Source: Larus michahellis (lineage: Eukaryota; Chordata; Aves; Charadriiformes; Laridae). Taken from it: a stretch of DNA of 64,000 nt. Both the position numbers and the translations under genes were made by a program. Positions 22,636-36,054 of this stretch are shown piece after piece (position 1 is the stretch's first letter; each line of letters starts with the position of its first letter). The DNA lies in contig NC_133906.1 in the NCBI RefSeq assembly GCF_964199755.1, forward strand, positions 4,154,001-4,218,000. The letters run 5' to 3'. The notes beneath the pieces are model-generated. The model did not search any database, was not told where the DNA came from, and worked only from the letters and a program-made list of their open reading frames with translations.

Positions 22636-25600
22636 TGACCTAGTGAGAAAAAAACATCACAATCCTTTTTTTGTTTTAGAATATAAATTCTACTGAAAAC
22701 ACAGGCTTTAAGAAGAAATTAGCATCAGATTCCTAATCTGGAACTGATAATAAAAACGCATACAAACCCACCGGCTTTTCTCTAATGCAGTTTGGAATGC
22801 AAGTATTGCTTGCACAGAAACCAAACTGCCCCTTCTGACAGCTGAGTTGAAGCTCTCTGAAAAGCTGTTTGCTCAGTGTCTCCTTGAGCCAAATTTGCGA
22901 AGCGTTGCTCTGCTGAAATGACATTATATTGCAGCTATTGTAGAAAAGGGAACAGGGCTAAATTAGTGTAAAATGAATAAATTAACTGTAATGAGCTTCT
23001 TTTTTTCCCCTCATCAGTCGAAAAAAAAAAGGGTCACAAAAAGATAAATGTGGGTACAAGGTGGCACCCAGGATACCAGTACCCTTGAGCTGAGCCAGTG
23101 CTCTAGAGACTGGAGCAAGGTTTAACACTAGATTTCATCCATTAGAGATCGCAGCTAGAGGGTTCTGAATTAACAGTTTGCTTACAGGCTCTTTACAAGC
23201 AAGGGACAATCCAAGATACCAGGAATTGACTTTAGACTCTTGGATTTAAGATGAGAGGTGCCTAGACCCATTAAAGAACCCATTGTTCTCTCTACATTTA
23301 GCTTCTTTACAGTTTGGTTTGCAACTCAAAATAATGTGGTCCACGTGCAGAAGGTTTAGGACACAGACAAACATGAGCAAGCCACCACAGCATCTCTAGA
23401 CACACCAGAAGGAGGTTTTGCTAAAATATTAGATGCATCATTCGTCTTTTCATAGCACTGTCCTGTCATCGTTTCTTAAGAGGTACTTAAACTGTGACTT
23501 ATGAAGGAGGATGAAAGAGGTAACTGATTTCTTTTCCCACTTTTTCTGTGCATAAATTTCTGTCAGTTCAGGGAGATGGGTCTGCAGGGTCATTTCTTGC
23601 CAGGCGTTGCGCTTTCCTTTGTACATCTCAGGATTTAGGCATGCTCCGTATCATCCTACCTCATTCCAGAAAACTCCCCTCCCTTGCAGTGCCGAGGGAG
23701 ATTTCTTGTCTGTAGACCATAGGCTGCTGCTACCACTGCGCGAACCACGTGCAGCTCAGCAGAGATGCGTCTTACTGGCATAATGGACTTACAGACCCTG
23801 CAAGTATGACTCAATAGCATGGGTCAAGGATCACCACGCCTTACAAATAGAACATCTCTCTGTGTTTGTTAGCTTAAAATAACTCTATGTGCATCACATT
23901 TTCAAGATGTAGGACTAAGACATTGTTAACAAGATGAAGTAAAAGAGAAATCATGCTTGTGCCTACTCGTCCAGAAATCATCCATAAGCAGCTTTTTCTA
24001 CCGTTTTTATATTCACGGTGCTTAGCTGCTTACATAAGAGCAGTGAAGGATGTGTTTTGTTGTACCAGCCTTACATCCTCCGGTCACATCCACAAAGGCA
24101 AATCTTTTGGGGACGTATGTTTACTTTCCATCCCAAACAGCTCCATGGCTTTTCCCAAGTTCAGCATCATACCTTCTGCACCAATTGAGATTACCTCTCG
24201 CTTTGAGTGAAGTAGCACGCTGCTTCAAAGTCACCTTCTTCTCCCGAACTGCATATAAAGCGATTTCCCCCTGGCCTGCATTGGTGGAATGCTTCTTAAA
24301 GCCAGCCTGGAGAGACCTACAGGGCACTGCCTGTTTCCATGTCATGGCTGGGCTAATTCATATTCTGTAATGCATGTTTTTGCTTTGAACATGGAATCAG
24401 GCTGTGAAGGAGTAAATTATGTGTGTAATTGATGCTTTTAACATTGAGAGTCAGGAAAAAAAAGTAACCACTGAATGTAATGGGAAATTGATTTCTTGTC
24501 CCACCTTCTTATTCTGCTTAATGTGTTTTTTTTCACACTTCCTCATCAAATTCGAATTGGACATTTAGTTTTGCATTATAGGGTGTTCTCATCACTGTCT
24601 ATTCTATTATTTGTGCCTACAGCTGTAGGGGATGTGTATCTAGAGGACAAGGATTTGCTAGGCTCATATAAAGTAAAAAAATGTTTATAGTGGTGAAACC
24701 ATATATACAAAGTGGAACCAAAGCGGGGAGGGGCTGCAGGCCAGCAGTGCCCCTGTTAAGGCTGAACTTTGCCTGTCATCTTCCAGAAAAGGTGTGATTT
24801 GAGAGCTATAAAACAGAAGGAAGTGCCTCCTGTGCCCTGGCACTGAGGAAACCCATCATAAATACGCAAGAAAGCATTTTTGGCATTTATCTGACTACTG
24901 TAATCTGAGTTCTTAGTGGGTTGAGCCTCTAAATTAAAAACTGGCCATGCCTGTGGTCTCGTTTGAACAGCTGCCCCTTGGCAGGTGATCTACAGCTGAA
25001 GGTTATTTGGCCACTGATTCCTGAGCTCACCTGGAACAAACTGGGGAGGGGAGAGGTTAAAGCACTGTGGTGTGATGTGGAGACATGGCCTGACGGCTCC
25101 CTAAGATGGCTTTCATTAGCAAGCCAGCTGTGACAAGCTGAGAAGAGTGATGCTGTAACTCTCCACACTGGATGAACGTGTGGCAGGGTCGGAGAAAGGG
25201 GGAGCAAGGACAGAGAGTGGGGTGTGCAGATGGGTTTGAAGCAGCACATCTAAAGGCATAGTCCCACCTGGTTCAGTAGTAAAATATGCATTATTTCAGT
25301 ATGTCTCTAATCCCTGAAGCTTGCTTTGGTGGGTTTGGAGGAAAAAAATACTGATTTTCATCACAAACCTTGAATTATTGTAACCCTAAGCATCTCCCAG
25401 AACAAAACACACGCCCCAGTGGATTAATGTCATTGGTGGAGCTGCAAGACAGGCATCAAAGTACACTGTCTGCTTTTCAGACACCATCCCCCAAATGCTG
25501 CCTGGAGAGCTGACAAGTGGCACAGACGAGGCCTCCACGACCCCTCCAATGAGGGGAGGAGGTACACAGCTGCAGAGTGTGAGGGGAGCTTTCTACCATC

Positions 25601-28600
25601 AGCTGTGAAATAATGTTTTGATGAATAATTTCTTTAACAGGCAGGTTGAACAGTGTTAGTGTCCCCCTGGTCTCAGCAGGAAGGGTTGTGCTGGCCATGC
25701 AGCAATTCCTTGACTTTTTCTGGATATTTCCATGTGGTGTGATCAGCGTGAGGAGTTCTGCCAACACCTCATGGAAGGGGCAGTATCCAAGTTGGATGGT
25801 GGGCAGTGAGGGGACATGGCAAAATGGCCCAGCTCTTCCTGTACCCTCAGACTGCATCTTCCACCAGGACATGGGCAACGTCTTTCAGAGTAATTCCTGT
25901 AAGTAAATTGTTAAGGAAATTGTATTCCTATTCATTTCCTGCCGCCTTCTTGAGGCCCGGTGTTATGCTAAGCTGCTGACTTGTATTGTATTGTTCTACT
26001 TTGCATGGTAATAGTTAAGGTACATGTCTGATGCAATTTGAAATCCTATTGCTAGTGATTCCTGAGGTGCTGCTTTTTCAGACAAAATGTGGTTCAGGTC
26101 TTCATTGTGTCTGTAGTTTTACTTAAGTACAAGTTTCTGAATCTGGTTCCTGCCAGACTCACAGATCTGGTTCTTACACAGAAATACTCAGGAGGAATAA
26201 TGGCAAAACCCATGAAGTTTTTAAGTGTCCCTTTCTACCTTCTCTGTCCTGCAATGTTTCCTCTCCTTGAACAGGTTAAGTCAAGTTTGGAAACTACAGT
26301 GCTCTGTCTCTTAGATTGCATTAAGTACCTATTCTTGAGATTCCTTTAGAGTAGATCTTGGTTGACTCAATGTGTTTCCATACAAGAAACTTTATACTTG
26401 TGTTACGTGTACAAAAGAAGCATTAAAGAAAATTAATATTTAGTCTGTTACAGTGGGTAATAGCAGACTACAGGTGGCAGTGCTTATCGGGTATGTGCAT
26501 TACCTGATACTGTACCAATCTCCTAGGATAATTTTTCTTCCTGCAGTATCCAGAACGGAGCTTCAGTTGAGGTTCTCAGCTCACCTGAAAACAGTATTTG
26601 GTTTTGTAGAAATAAGTGACAAATGGTGGAGATTAATGACAGATGAGGCAAAAATGGTTGGATGCCATTTGCGAGTTCCAAACGGAGCTGCTGACCAGCA
26701 GCAATGCAGGCACCGGCAGTCCTGGGATCTCCAAACATTGCCTTTCTTGGTGCCAGTCCTCTTTGCTGACACGTTGCTTTCAGGACTCTTATCATTAGTG
26801 CTGTAAGCACATGAAGTATAAGTTAATTCTACTGTAACGTGATTATTAAATCCATTAATCAAAGGCAGGAGATCCGTAATTAACTTATTCTCCAGCATCA
26901 AGTAAATGATTCTGCTGTGAGCTTTAAGAAAGCAATTGTTCACTAATATGCAAAATACAGCGGGGCTATTAGACTATAAGGCTGTGTAATTATATAATGA
27001 AATTATAAATTTTGCATATTTTAATAACATATATATTTTAATTATTTTCTTTGTAAAGTTAAAATGGAGGATCATTATATTTGCCTTTTTTTTTTTTAGC
27101 TTTAAAAAAAGAGTTAATGTTTGTCCCCACCTGAAAGTTGAGTGCTTTCATGTAAGGCTTTGGCTAGGCTTTTGGTGACTCGCCTTGAATCTATCTCCAG
27201 CAGGGGCTGACTACAGATTTCTTCTGTTTCACGTTTCAGCATCGTCATTGCTGGTGACTGTAGGCATTCAAATTTACCTGGCAAAGACAAAAGAAGGGCC
27301 TGCTAGCACTGTTTTAGCACCAATGCTTGGGTTTGATTTTAATATAAGACTTACTGATTCCTTTTCTCGGGCACATTCCAAGGGGCCAGATATTTCAAGG
27401 GTTCTCTTCAAGCTTGCTTTGGGTCTCTGCTATCCTTTAAGTAGACCTAATTTTCTGAAAGCTTTGTAGTTTTACCCAGAAACACCCGAGCCTCCTGTCC
27501 CATAACTGGAAGCATTTAGGGAGTCAGCGGTAGGTCATCAAGCATTTCTCTGAAGCTGTTCTTTTGAGAGGTGAGAGTTACAATGAGGAAACTTGCACAC
27601 AAAGTATCACTAGGGCATTTCCCTTATGTGTCCTGCCCACATTTCCAGCCCAACAAATCTTAGTTGCTCATCTTAACCTTTCTCTATACGCTTTAATCAC
27701 AAGTGCAATATAGAAGCAATAGCCAGCATCAGAGGCAGAGAGGAGGCTTAAGCCCGAAGATGACACTTGTGGTGCTAGTAGTTACCTGTACCAGCAAAGT
27801 TCTTAAAAAGAAAAAAACCACAGTGTTTCCTGGGAGAGCCTAACAGAGAGGGAAATCTCTGAAACTTGCAGATGATGAATATGGAGTCATTTTTCTTGGC
27901 AGCCTTAATGTTGATGGATAGGACAGTTTGCCTTGTCCAGTTTATATAAGAGCAGCTGATATAAAATGACTTCATAGCTGGATATTTATGAGAAGTTTCA
28001 TTTCAAATAATATAGTTTTTGCCTCTGGCAGTGCTGTGGTTTAGCCCTGTTATTACTGGGAACTAAATCTTTAGGATATTCTAACTATAACTGCAGGGCC
28101 TGTTTGATCTATCCAGCAAAGTTAATATTTTTCAAAGCAACGGAAACTTTATAATGGAAAGTCTCATTAGCAAAAACTACCTGTCCCTAAACGCAGCCAG
28201 GAAATCAGGCACAGAGAGGAAACTTGGAGGATTTTCCTTCAGCTTCACCTGCTTTCTCTCACACAGCAATACTGAATAAAGAGGTGTTCTCTGTTAAAGC
28301 AAATGTACAGATAAACTGTAACGATCCTCCAGAAAAGCCACTAGAAACAAACTTCTGCTATAAAGCAAAATTATTCTCTCTTGCAGCAGCTTGTCTCTGC
28401 TGCGCATGGATCTTGCATAAAATACTTTTATCTCGAGGGAAATGGGATTCACCCCCTGGTGCCAGACCCTCCGCCCAGGCCAGCATTGCTCAGAGATCTG
28501 CGCAGGAGAAGGGCTAAGGAGGAGGTACTCGTACCCCCACTGAAACTTCCAAGGTTTTTTTTTAAGGTGCGAGTCTTTCTTGTCTTGTGCCAGAGCAGTG

Positions 28601-31600
28601 GTATAAATGGGATATTCTGAAATGATTCAGCTGCCCCTTTGGAGCATGCAGAGCTAAGGCTGCAGTCAGTGAGGCCCCCCAGCCTGCATGATGTTGGTAG
28701 GGCCCCTGTAGTCCTGCAACAGTCTGAAAAGGCAGAGGAGGAGCTCCTGGAGCTGCCAGCAGGGCTGAAGCGTCCCTTTCCTCAGGCTAAACCATAAACC
28801 AGACTCCAGCCCTTCTTCCCATATCTCCTTCAAAGACACAATTAGCTCTGACCCTTGTTACAAAGGGAAACAAGTCTGCAACAGACACAGGTTCAAGCGG
28901 TGAGCTCTGGTAATACAGCTTCCAAATAAGTCTTGCAAAAAGCCTATTGCCTGGACAAAGGTGGTCAGATCAAAATGACCCAGCAAAGAAGCTGAAGAAA
29001 AGAGCAGGAATCTGCTTCCCACCACTGCTCTTTGGTTGGAATTGTTGCAGAATTTAACATAGACATTTATGTTAATCTGTGACGAGAGAGCTTGAAAAGA
29101 GGTGCACTGTGCTGTCAGGGGAGGTGACATGCAGGTTGTGTGTGGGGAGGGGAGGCTTTGCTGATTTTATTCTGGAATGGTTTGGGCACCCATGAGTTAT
29201 GCAGCAATAGGAGGTGGAAGCTGTGAGAGAGGACAGGAGGAGGATTCAGAGTGAATAAGGACAGAAAGAAATGCTTGCAAGAAGATCAGAGGGCCAGCGC
29301 TTACCTCTAAGAGAATGGCTGAGAGCACAAGCAGTGCCTCTTGCTGTTACATTTCTTGATGTTCTCCAGACTTTGTGTGTTGTCTGCAAACAGGACTGCA
29401 TCAAAGAATCCTGCAGATTGGCACTCCTCGGCTTTCAGGCTCATGCCTCCAGTCAGAGGAGTAATCTTCAGACAAGATCATACATCTAAATACTTGGAGA
29501 TTAAAAAACAAACAAAAGAACATTGGTGGAGCTCTATCACAAATGCTGAAGACCACATTGTGCCTGTGGGAAAAGGAGGCTTGTCTAGGGATATTTGCTA
29601 ATCCTACCTCTCATTAATGCTTACACTTTTGGGCTCAGGATGGGGCAGGGCTCTGGGTTGGATTTGCCAATTTCTAGAAGCCCAGCGTTCGTCCTGGCCC
29701 TTTTCCTATCCTGCTGTTTCTGGGGGTCACAGTAACGTGGGTTGTTCATCTGTGATAGCTCTTAGCTTTGCATGTTTGTTCCTAATAAAAGGCATGGAAG
29801 CTGGAAACAGCATTAAGTGAGGGAATATGAATGAAAACTCTGCATGAGCACGAGTTAAGTAAAGGCCTAAGTCCATTTAAATCAATAGCCGGACTCCCAT
29901 TATCTTAAATGGGCTCAGGGTTTCACCCAGCGCTTTTAGCTTAGCCAGCTTTCTGTTTGAGTTGGCAGGGCAAATGGCTTTGTCCCCGTCCAGCAGGGCG
30001 TGCTTCAGATTGTTTTTCTGTCCAGGCTGATGAAACACTCTTAGAAGTCTCAGTCTATCCCAGCCACAGTGTGGCTAGAGACACCAAGCACAAACATCTT
30101 GCATGATGCACTGAAAGTCGTAATGTTTTTGCATTAAATGCTGACCTACTTGTCTGGAAGCACAAGCTGTCTTGAAGAGCTGGTCTGGTCACGAAATGTA
30201 GTGACAAATACAAGACAACTGACACGAATCTAAATCTGCACTAAAGAGGCTTTCTATTAAGCGACTACCTCAGCTTATCGAAAATACCAGTCAAGTGGTA
30301 TCCATTGATGCTGCGGGAGTGGGTTGCTCTTATTTTATCAGCAGAGTCAAAAGGATGCTGCTGTCTTGCTGCTCTCCTGTACTACAGCACATTGCAAGGT
30401 AGAGCCATTCGCGTTTGTGCTTTAGAGACGGGGGTTGTGGACTGCAGGGAAAGAATGTGGCAGGACATCTCTGGGAAAATCTAAACTGAGAGTATAAAGC
30501 CAAAACTTACTGTCTCCTGGGGGAGCTGGGGAGGGGGGGAAATAATCTCTGTATTTAAAACAAGGCACTGCAGGTGGGCATATGTCTCAAACTGGATAAA
30601 CGTAACATTCTGGAGTGGTGGGAGAACTTGATCCTACAGCAGTGATGACAGCCATCTGCATGGTCTGACCCTACCCATGGAGCTTAATTCCACGTTCTCT
30701 GAAGTCTGAGGATTTGTTTTCTAGGGGCCTCTATCCAACAAAAACATAATAGAGTACCAAATTAATAAAAATCTACATTTTTGTAATTCAGTAGAACTAA
30801 AAAACACTGAAACAAATACAGGCCATTTCCATCCAAATCTCTCCTCTTCTGGTAGAGGATAAATGAAGGGACTCTGCAGTGTGAAACATACTGGAAAAAC
30901 CAAATAGAGGTGACTTCAGGATTCACAGGCTTCCAGAGGGCCAAGTTCTCAGGTCATGCCTGCAGGCAGTTCAGTGCGAAGCAGATGCGGCTGCCCAGCA
31001 GACCCAGCTGAAGCCCTCTCCCTGTAAAGGCAGGAGTCAGGACCTCATCGTGCAGGTACACCCTGAATCTGAACATCTCTTCAGTTTCAAAACTGTGCCA
31101 GTATACGCACATCTCTGCTTAGGATCTGGGATCCCCTGTAGAATACACTCACATTGTACATAAGCCTTTGTTTTTGGAGGAGAAAAAAACCCGCGTCTAA
31201 AACTAAATTTGCTTCTTCTTCTCAGGTCCCAAAATATGGATTTCTTGTTTGCAGGCTTAAGTACCTACACAAATCTGAAGAAGAAAAGAAGACATAAAAC
31301 AGATTTTTGTGCCTAACCAAAGCAGCTTGTAGTTCAATATTGAATTCTCCTGGTAGATTGTTTCAAACCACAGGAACTTTAAGGAAAACTGCAGTCTGTT
31401 TGAGACACAGATCTCAAAAGAGGAAGCAGAAAGAAATAATATGCATCAAATTATTCATTCTGGACTTAACACTCACCTCAGATTAACAAGAAGCCCCTTG
31501 TCTGATCCCAAGTGTAACAACAGGCTGTAATTTAAAACAGCTTTTATTCATTAATGAATAGAAAAGTTATTTCAGTGAGAACTTGGAGAAAACCTCTGCC

Positions 31601-34550
31601 AATTACCCGCACTAAACAGTCCTTCCTTGTAAAGACATGACTTGCTGGCTGGCTGCATGTTGTGACACTAAATACAGTAAGCAAATGAGAGTGGTTTCTG
31701 CTACCAGTTCAATCAGTAGGTTTGAAATGGAATTAACCTTTTAAAAATGCAAAGTATTCCTTACAACAGATGGTAGTGTTTGCATTTACAAATACCTCTC
31801 GGAAATCATAATGTAAACCACATGCTCTGAAACAATAGGATTCCTGAGCTGAACCTTTCATCCTCCTGAAAATGAAAAATAACACTCTCCGAGCTCAGAC
31901 TGGTGGCTGCTGCAGCAGGAGCAGCTCCTGCTTGTGCTGGGGTGAAGTGGGCACGAGAAGAATTATCGGAAAAACAAGAGGGGGGGGCATAGAAGGAAGC
32001 AGGAGGATGTTGTGATGTACTAAGAGGTGATGTTTCTCTATCACTGACTGCTACACTCTTAGACATATATGTATTACGTGTTAGCCTGCATTATCTCTCC
32101 TCTACAGTGCATCTCCTTCATATTTTAAACTGGATAAGTGAATTCCCAAAATGCTTTATGCTGCTGTGGCTAGATTTGGTCCCTGCGCCCGTGAGGGTGA
32201 CTCTCCATAGCATATTATGAGGCTTTATATTCCTCTGGGTTGCACCAGATACAAGCATTTGCATCTCTTGAAAGCTCCTCAAGTTACCCGTGTTGCCTGA
32301 CTGCTGCGCACTCTCCATCATGCTTTCTATGCCAACACGCATTCACAACCATTTGTCCACGAAGGCTTAAAGTAAGTCCAAGCATACTTAAAAAGAGACA
32401 AAGATTCCAGAAGCTGCAGCTTTAGCAAGTACATGTAAGGAAAGGTTACAGCAGACCAGAACATCACTGCAAAGCAGAATTATCTTAAAAAGGTAGTCTT
32501 TTTCTCCATAGATTCACATTCTGCCAAGAGCACAAACAAACTGGCACCGTGGGGGAACAGTAAAGGTTGGGGTTAACTCTGTCCTGTGGCTTATCCAGGT
32601 TTGTGGTGCCGAGTTCTCTCAGAGCTATAGGGCAGATGTGGTCAGTGGGAGGTGAAACAGCTCCCAGCCCAGGAACTATCAGCCTAGAGGCTCTTTCAGA
32701 AAGTAGGCTGCTACTGAAACCCTCTCCTGTAGAGCCTGCGCAAGGCTGAACCCTTTAGCAAAACAGCACTGTGTGCAGTGCTTACCTGCGGCTTTGCTCT
32801 CATCTGCAGCTCACGTGTTACGCACCAGTCCTTTGTGGGAAAGGCTGATTTTCAGTTGGTGTCTGTCAAGATATCTGGGCTTATCTTTGCACACCAGTAA
32901 CACGGAAGCTGTTCTGCACTCCGCACCTATCAGGACGTGAAAGTCTCATCTTGAATTCAGTGGTGCTTCTAGCTTGTGTTAGACAATACCTGAAAGAGAC
33001 AGGAAGGACTTGGGATTGTGCAGGGCATCATCCTGACCACTCCGAAGAATGTATCTGGGCTCACAGTGCTCATCTGTCACTGCCCTCTGCCCAGCGTCAC
33101 GTGTGGGACAACAGCAACACCAGGAATACCACCAGCCTGCTCCCGGACATCAGTGCAGCTAAGCTGACTTGCTTCGCTGTGTGATGTATTAGCAAAAATT
33201 AATGTTCGTCCCTCTGACGTGCCTGCTGTACCTACAGTAGGATGGAGGCTAGGTGGCTTGCTTACTTTGTCCCTTACTTTCCAGATCTGGTCCTTGCTGA
33301 GCATTCCTTTGACCAGCGAAAGGGCCTTAGGACCACTCTGTGCACCCCACTGAGGCCAGCGTGAGTACCTTGGTGTACAGCTGGGCTATATAGGGAGACA
33401 ATCACGTGTGAGGTGTATTAAAGTGGTGAAGTCCATCAATGAGAGAGAAAATTACATGTAGGAGCAAATAAAGCAGGAGTCCATGCTTTCTAGATTTTAA
33501 GACTTTCTGAAGTAAGATGTGTCCCCTGGCCAAGCCAACAGCTCTTTAAGAATATTCTCAGGAGGTATCGGGGGGAAAAAAACCCTCCTTCCCATACAGT
33601 CTTCTGTTCCACTCTTCTTGAAGTTACCAAAACCAGCAATAAATGAGAATAGACAGAGCTGACGCTTTTGAAGACAACATGCTGTTCTCTAGGCTGGGTC
33701 AATAAAAAACATTTCACTGCACAGAGGTATAGCTTAGAACAAGTCCTGAGCAACTTTAAAGCAGCAAAGTTGTAATGAAAGCTGCATCTAATGAAAACAA
33801 GCCTTGAGAGTGGCAGTCTACTATAAGGTACAAAGAAATTCCTTTTGTTAATGTTAGTATTTGGCAGCCGGTGTAGAACACATTAGGGCATTTTAGTTGG
33901 GTTTTAAAGAAAGAAATTGACACAGAGAGAAGGCAATGATTTTTTTAATAGAGGATCTCTCTGGGGGTTTGTGTTCATATCACAAACATTCACTTTATTA
34001 CATTTTACGGAATGGACTTTAAATGCCAATATATACAAGCCAACATTTCATTATTGGAGTTTGTGTTTATTTGCTTGCCATTGTCAGGCTGTTCCCCTTT
34101 GTCTTCTTGTGCTGCTCGCGTTGTAAAAGCTGTGATTTATGAATATGTGGTTTAGATCCATCACAATATAGTGTGGTGAAGTGGTTCGATAAAAAGTTAT
34201 TAAAGTAAAAAAAAAAATAAAATCTATAGTTTCACATGCTTTGCCCACCTTCTATAGGAACCCCCAGTAAGAGACACTTACACTGAGCAAACACTGTGTG
34301 CATGAGACACTAATACAAGCTACAGGCCTTGCTCAGCCAAAGCTCCTGCGGAATGGTAGCCACCGCAGGCAGTTACAGTTTTGCCTACATAACTGCAGGA
34401 TTATGCCCTCAAAGTTATGAAAGTTGCATAGGCCAAAAAGAGGGGGGTGAAAACCTGCCATAAAACATTAATTTTAAAATCAGAAACTTAAGACTTCCAG
34501 TAGCTTTAAGCTACATAGTACCAAATGGCATTTGGTTCTCAAACGTAAGC
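22636..34550. other. Intergenic region between the KAZALD1-like gene and GABRP
   Basis: About 11.9 kb. It holds the presumed KAZALD1-like promoter at its left end. No coding exon was recognised in any frame and no transposon was identified. An AT-rich, homeodomain-motif-dense block lies at about 26815-27060. Confidence 0.65.
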
Positions 34551-34568
34551 CTGTGCGCCCACATTCAG

Positions 34569-34574
34569 TTTATT
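34569..34574 (-). terminator. GABRP: Candidate GABRP polyadenylation signal
   Basis: AATAAA on the minus strand about 1.17 kb past the GABRP stop codon. It is the first canonical hexamer noticed downstream, and the implied 3'UTR length is reasonable. Not proven. Confidence 0.35.
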
Positions 34575-35739
34575 TTTAAAACAAAACTCTCAGGCCTGCT
34601 GATTGCAGGATAAACAAAGCTGACTGGCAGTTTCCAGAGCCCACTTAGAATCTGAATTTCTACAGAAACGTAATACTGTTTCAGCCTAAAATAGAGAGTG
34701 AAAGGCTGATTTAGATCACCATACCTCACCCCATGCTTGGTTTTCTCACCCAGCAGCACTGCTGACTTGCCACAGCTGCACAGCCACATAAAAGAGGGGA
34801 TGACAAATTGGCCACTCTTGCATATGGCTGGCAAGAAACAAGAGCTGCTTATAGCAGTGAAAGCTGAAGGAGGCACTCTCCAGGATGAAAAATATTTGTG
34901 AGGAAGACATGTAAGATGGTAGGATCTGTTCAACTGCAGCACAACAGGAAGAGTCTAAGAGATGGGTTACAAAACAATTTTGCTGCCTATGTTTCATGTT
35001 CCCAAATCTCTGAAAAAAAATACAGCTCTACAAATGAAAAGCCCCCTGTCTGTCCCAGGGATGGCTAACTTCAGCAAGTAAGGATTACCTCAGTGAGTCT
35101 GACAGGTATTAAAAGCAATGAGGCATACCATGGTGCCGATGCCAGCAGCACCGAAATCACCAGGGTCTGGCAGGGCATCACCCCCGGGACCAGGAAGCAC
35201 CATGCACGGGAGCCGTCCCTCTCTGCGCATGGCACACTGCTGCCTTTGCGTTCTCAGACTTGAACAGAGGAGCTATTGAGACAGCAATCACAGCCCCTCT
35301 GTTACTATTATCTCTGGCAAACAAAGAATAACAGCTATAATCCTACATCTTTTTGGAGATCTAAACTAGAAGGTTCCAACCTGCTTCAGGCTACCAAGAT
35401 AATTTTGCCACCTGTAGTGCTCTGTGGCCTGCCACATGCAGTCCTACACACCCCTCTCTGGCCAGGCAGGAGGCTGAATGCTGGAATGAAAAGCAGGTAC
35501 GAGCACAGAAGCCCAGCACAGCCACTCAGCTGAACAAGCAGTTGTCCAGAGTCAATGTTGCTAATGCTGAAGCACCAAGACTTTGTGTCTTGCATACCTT
35601 ACCACTCTTCTGCTCTGTACCCTCAGGAAACACAACAGAGCATTTTGTCCACATTGGATTCACTGTGGTTGGATACCCAGATGCCCATTGGCAAGGTTCC
35701 TCTCCTGCTAAAGTAGGAGCATGAAACAACTCATTTCTA
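34575..35739 (-). other. GABRP: Presumed GABRP 3'UTR
   Basis: Stretch from the stop codon to the first AATAAA. It has no coding potential of note. The boundary depends on the polyadenylation call. Confidence 0.35.
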
Positions 35740-36054
35740 CTAAAAATATAGGTAATAAGCCCAATAGAACACATTGACAAGCATGAAAAACAAAGGGAAA
35801 AGCAGTTTGGAGTAATGGTCTACATTGCTGGGGTTCTGAATTGTGAAATAACCAATAATCCTGTGCATTTTGTTTCTCAAGACACATTTGATTTTCTCAT
35901 GAGTTTTCATGGTCAAGCCACCGCAGTTAACATTGTCGCTGGAAATCTCAATGCTTGTAAAGCTGATTTTCCGTTTATAGCTGGTGATGGAGCTGTTGAG
36001 GATGTTAGTGATGTTGACTTCCTCCATTTCTTTAGTAAGTTCATTTGCAGGCCC
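35740..36054 (-). CDS. GABRP: GABRP coding exon 9 (intracellular loop, TM4, stop)
   Basis: 315 bp encoding [14 protein letters not shown], the cytoplasmic loop with [10 protein letters not shown], then TM4 and the stop. Acceptor CTTGTTTCCTAG. The loop is short, as in human GABRP. Confidence 0.96.
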   Translation of the reverse strand, partial: GPANELTKEMEEVNITNILNSSITSYKRKISFTSIEISSDNVNCGGLTMKTHEKIKCVLRNKMHRIIGYFTIQNPSNVDHYSKLLFPLFFMLVNVFYWAYYLYF

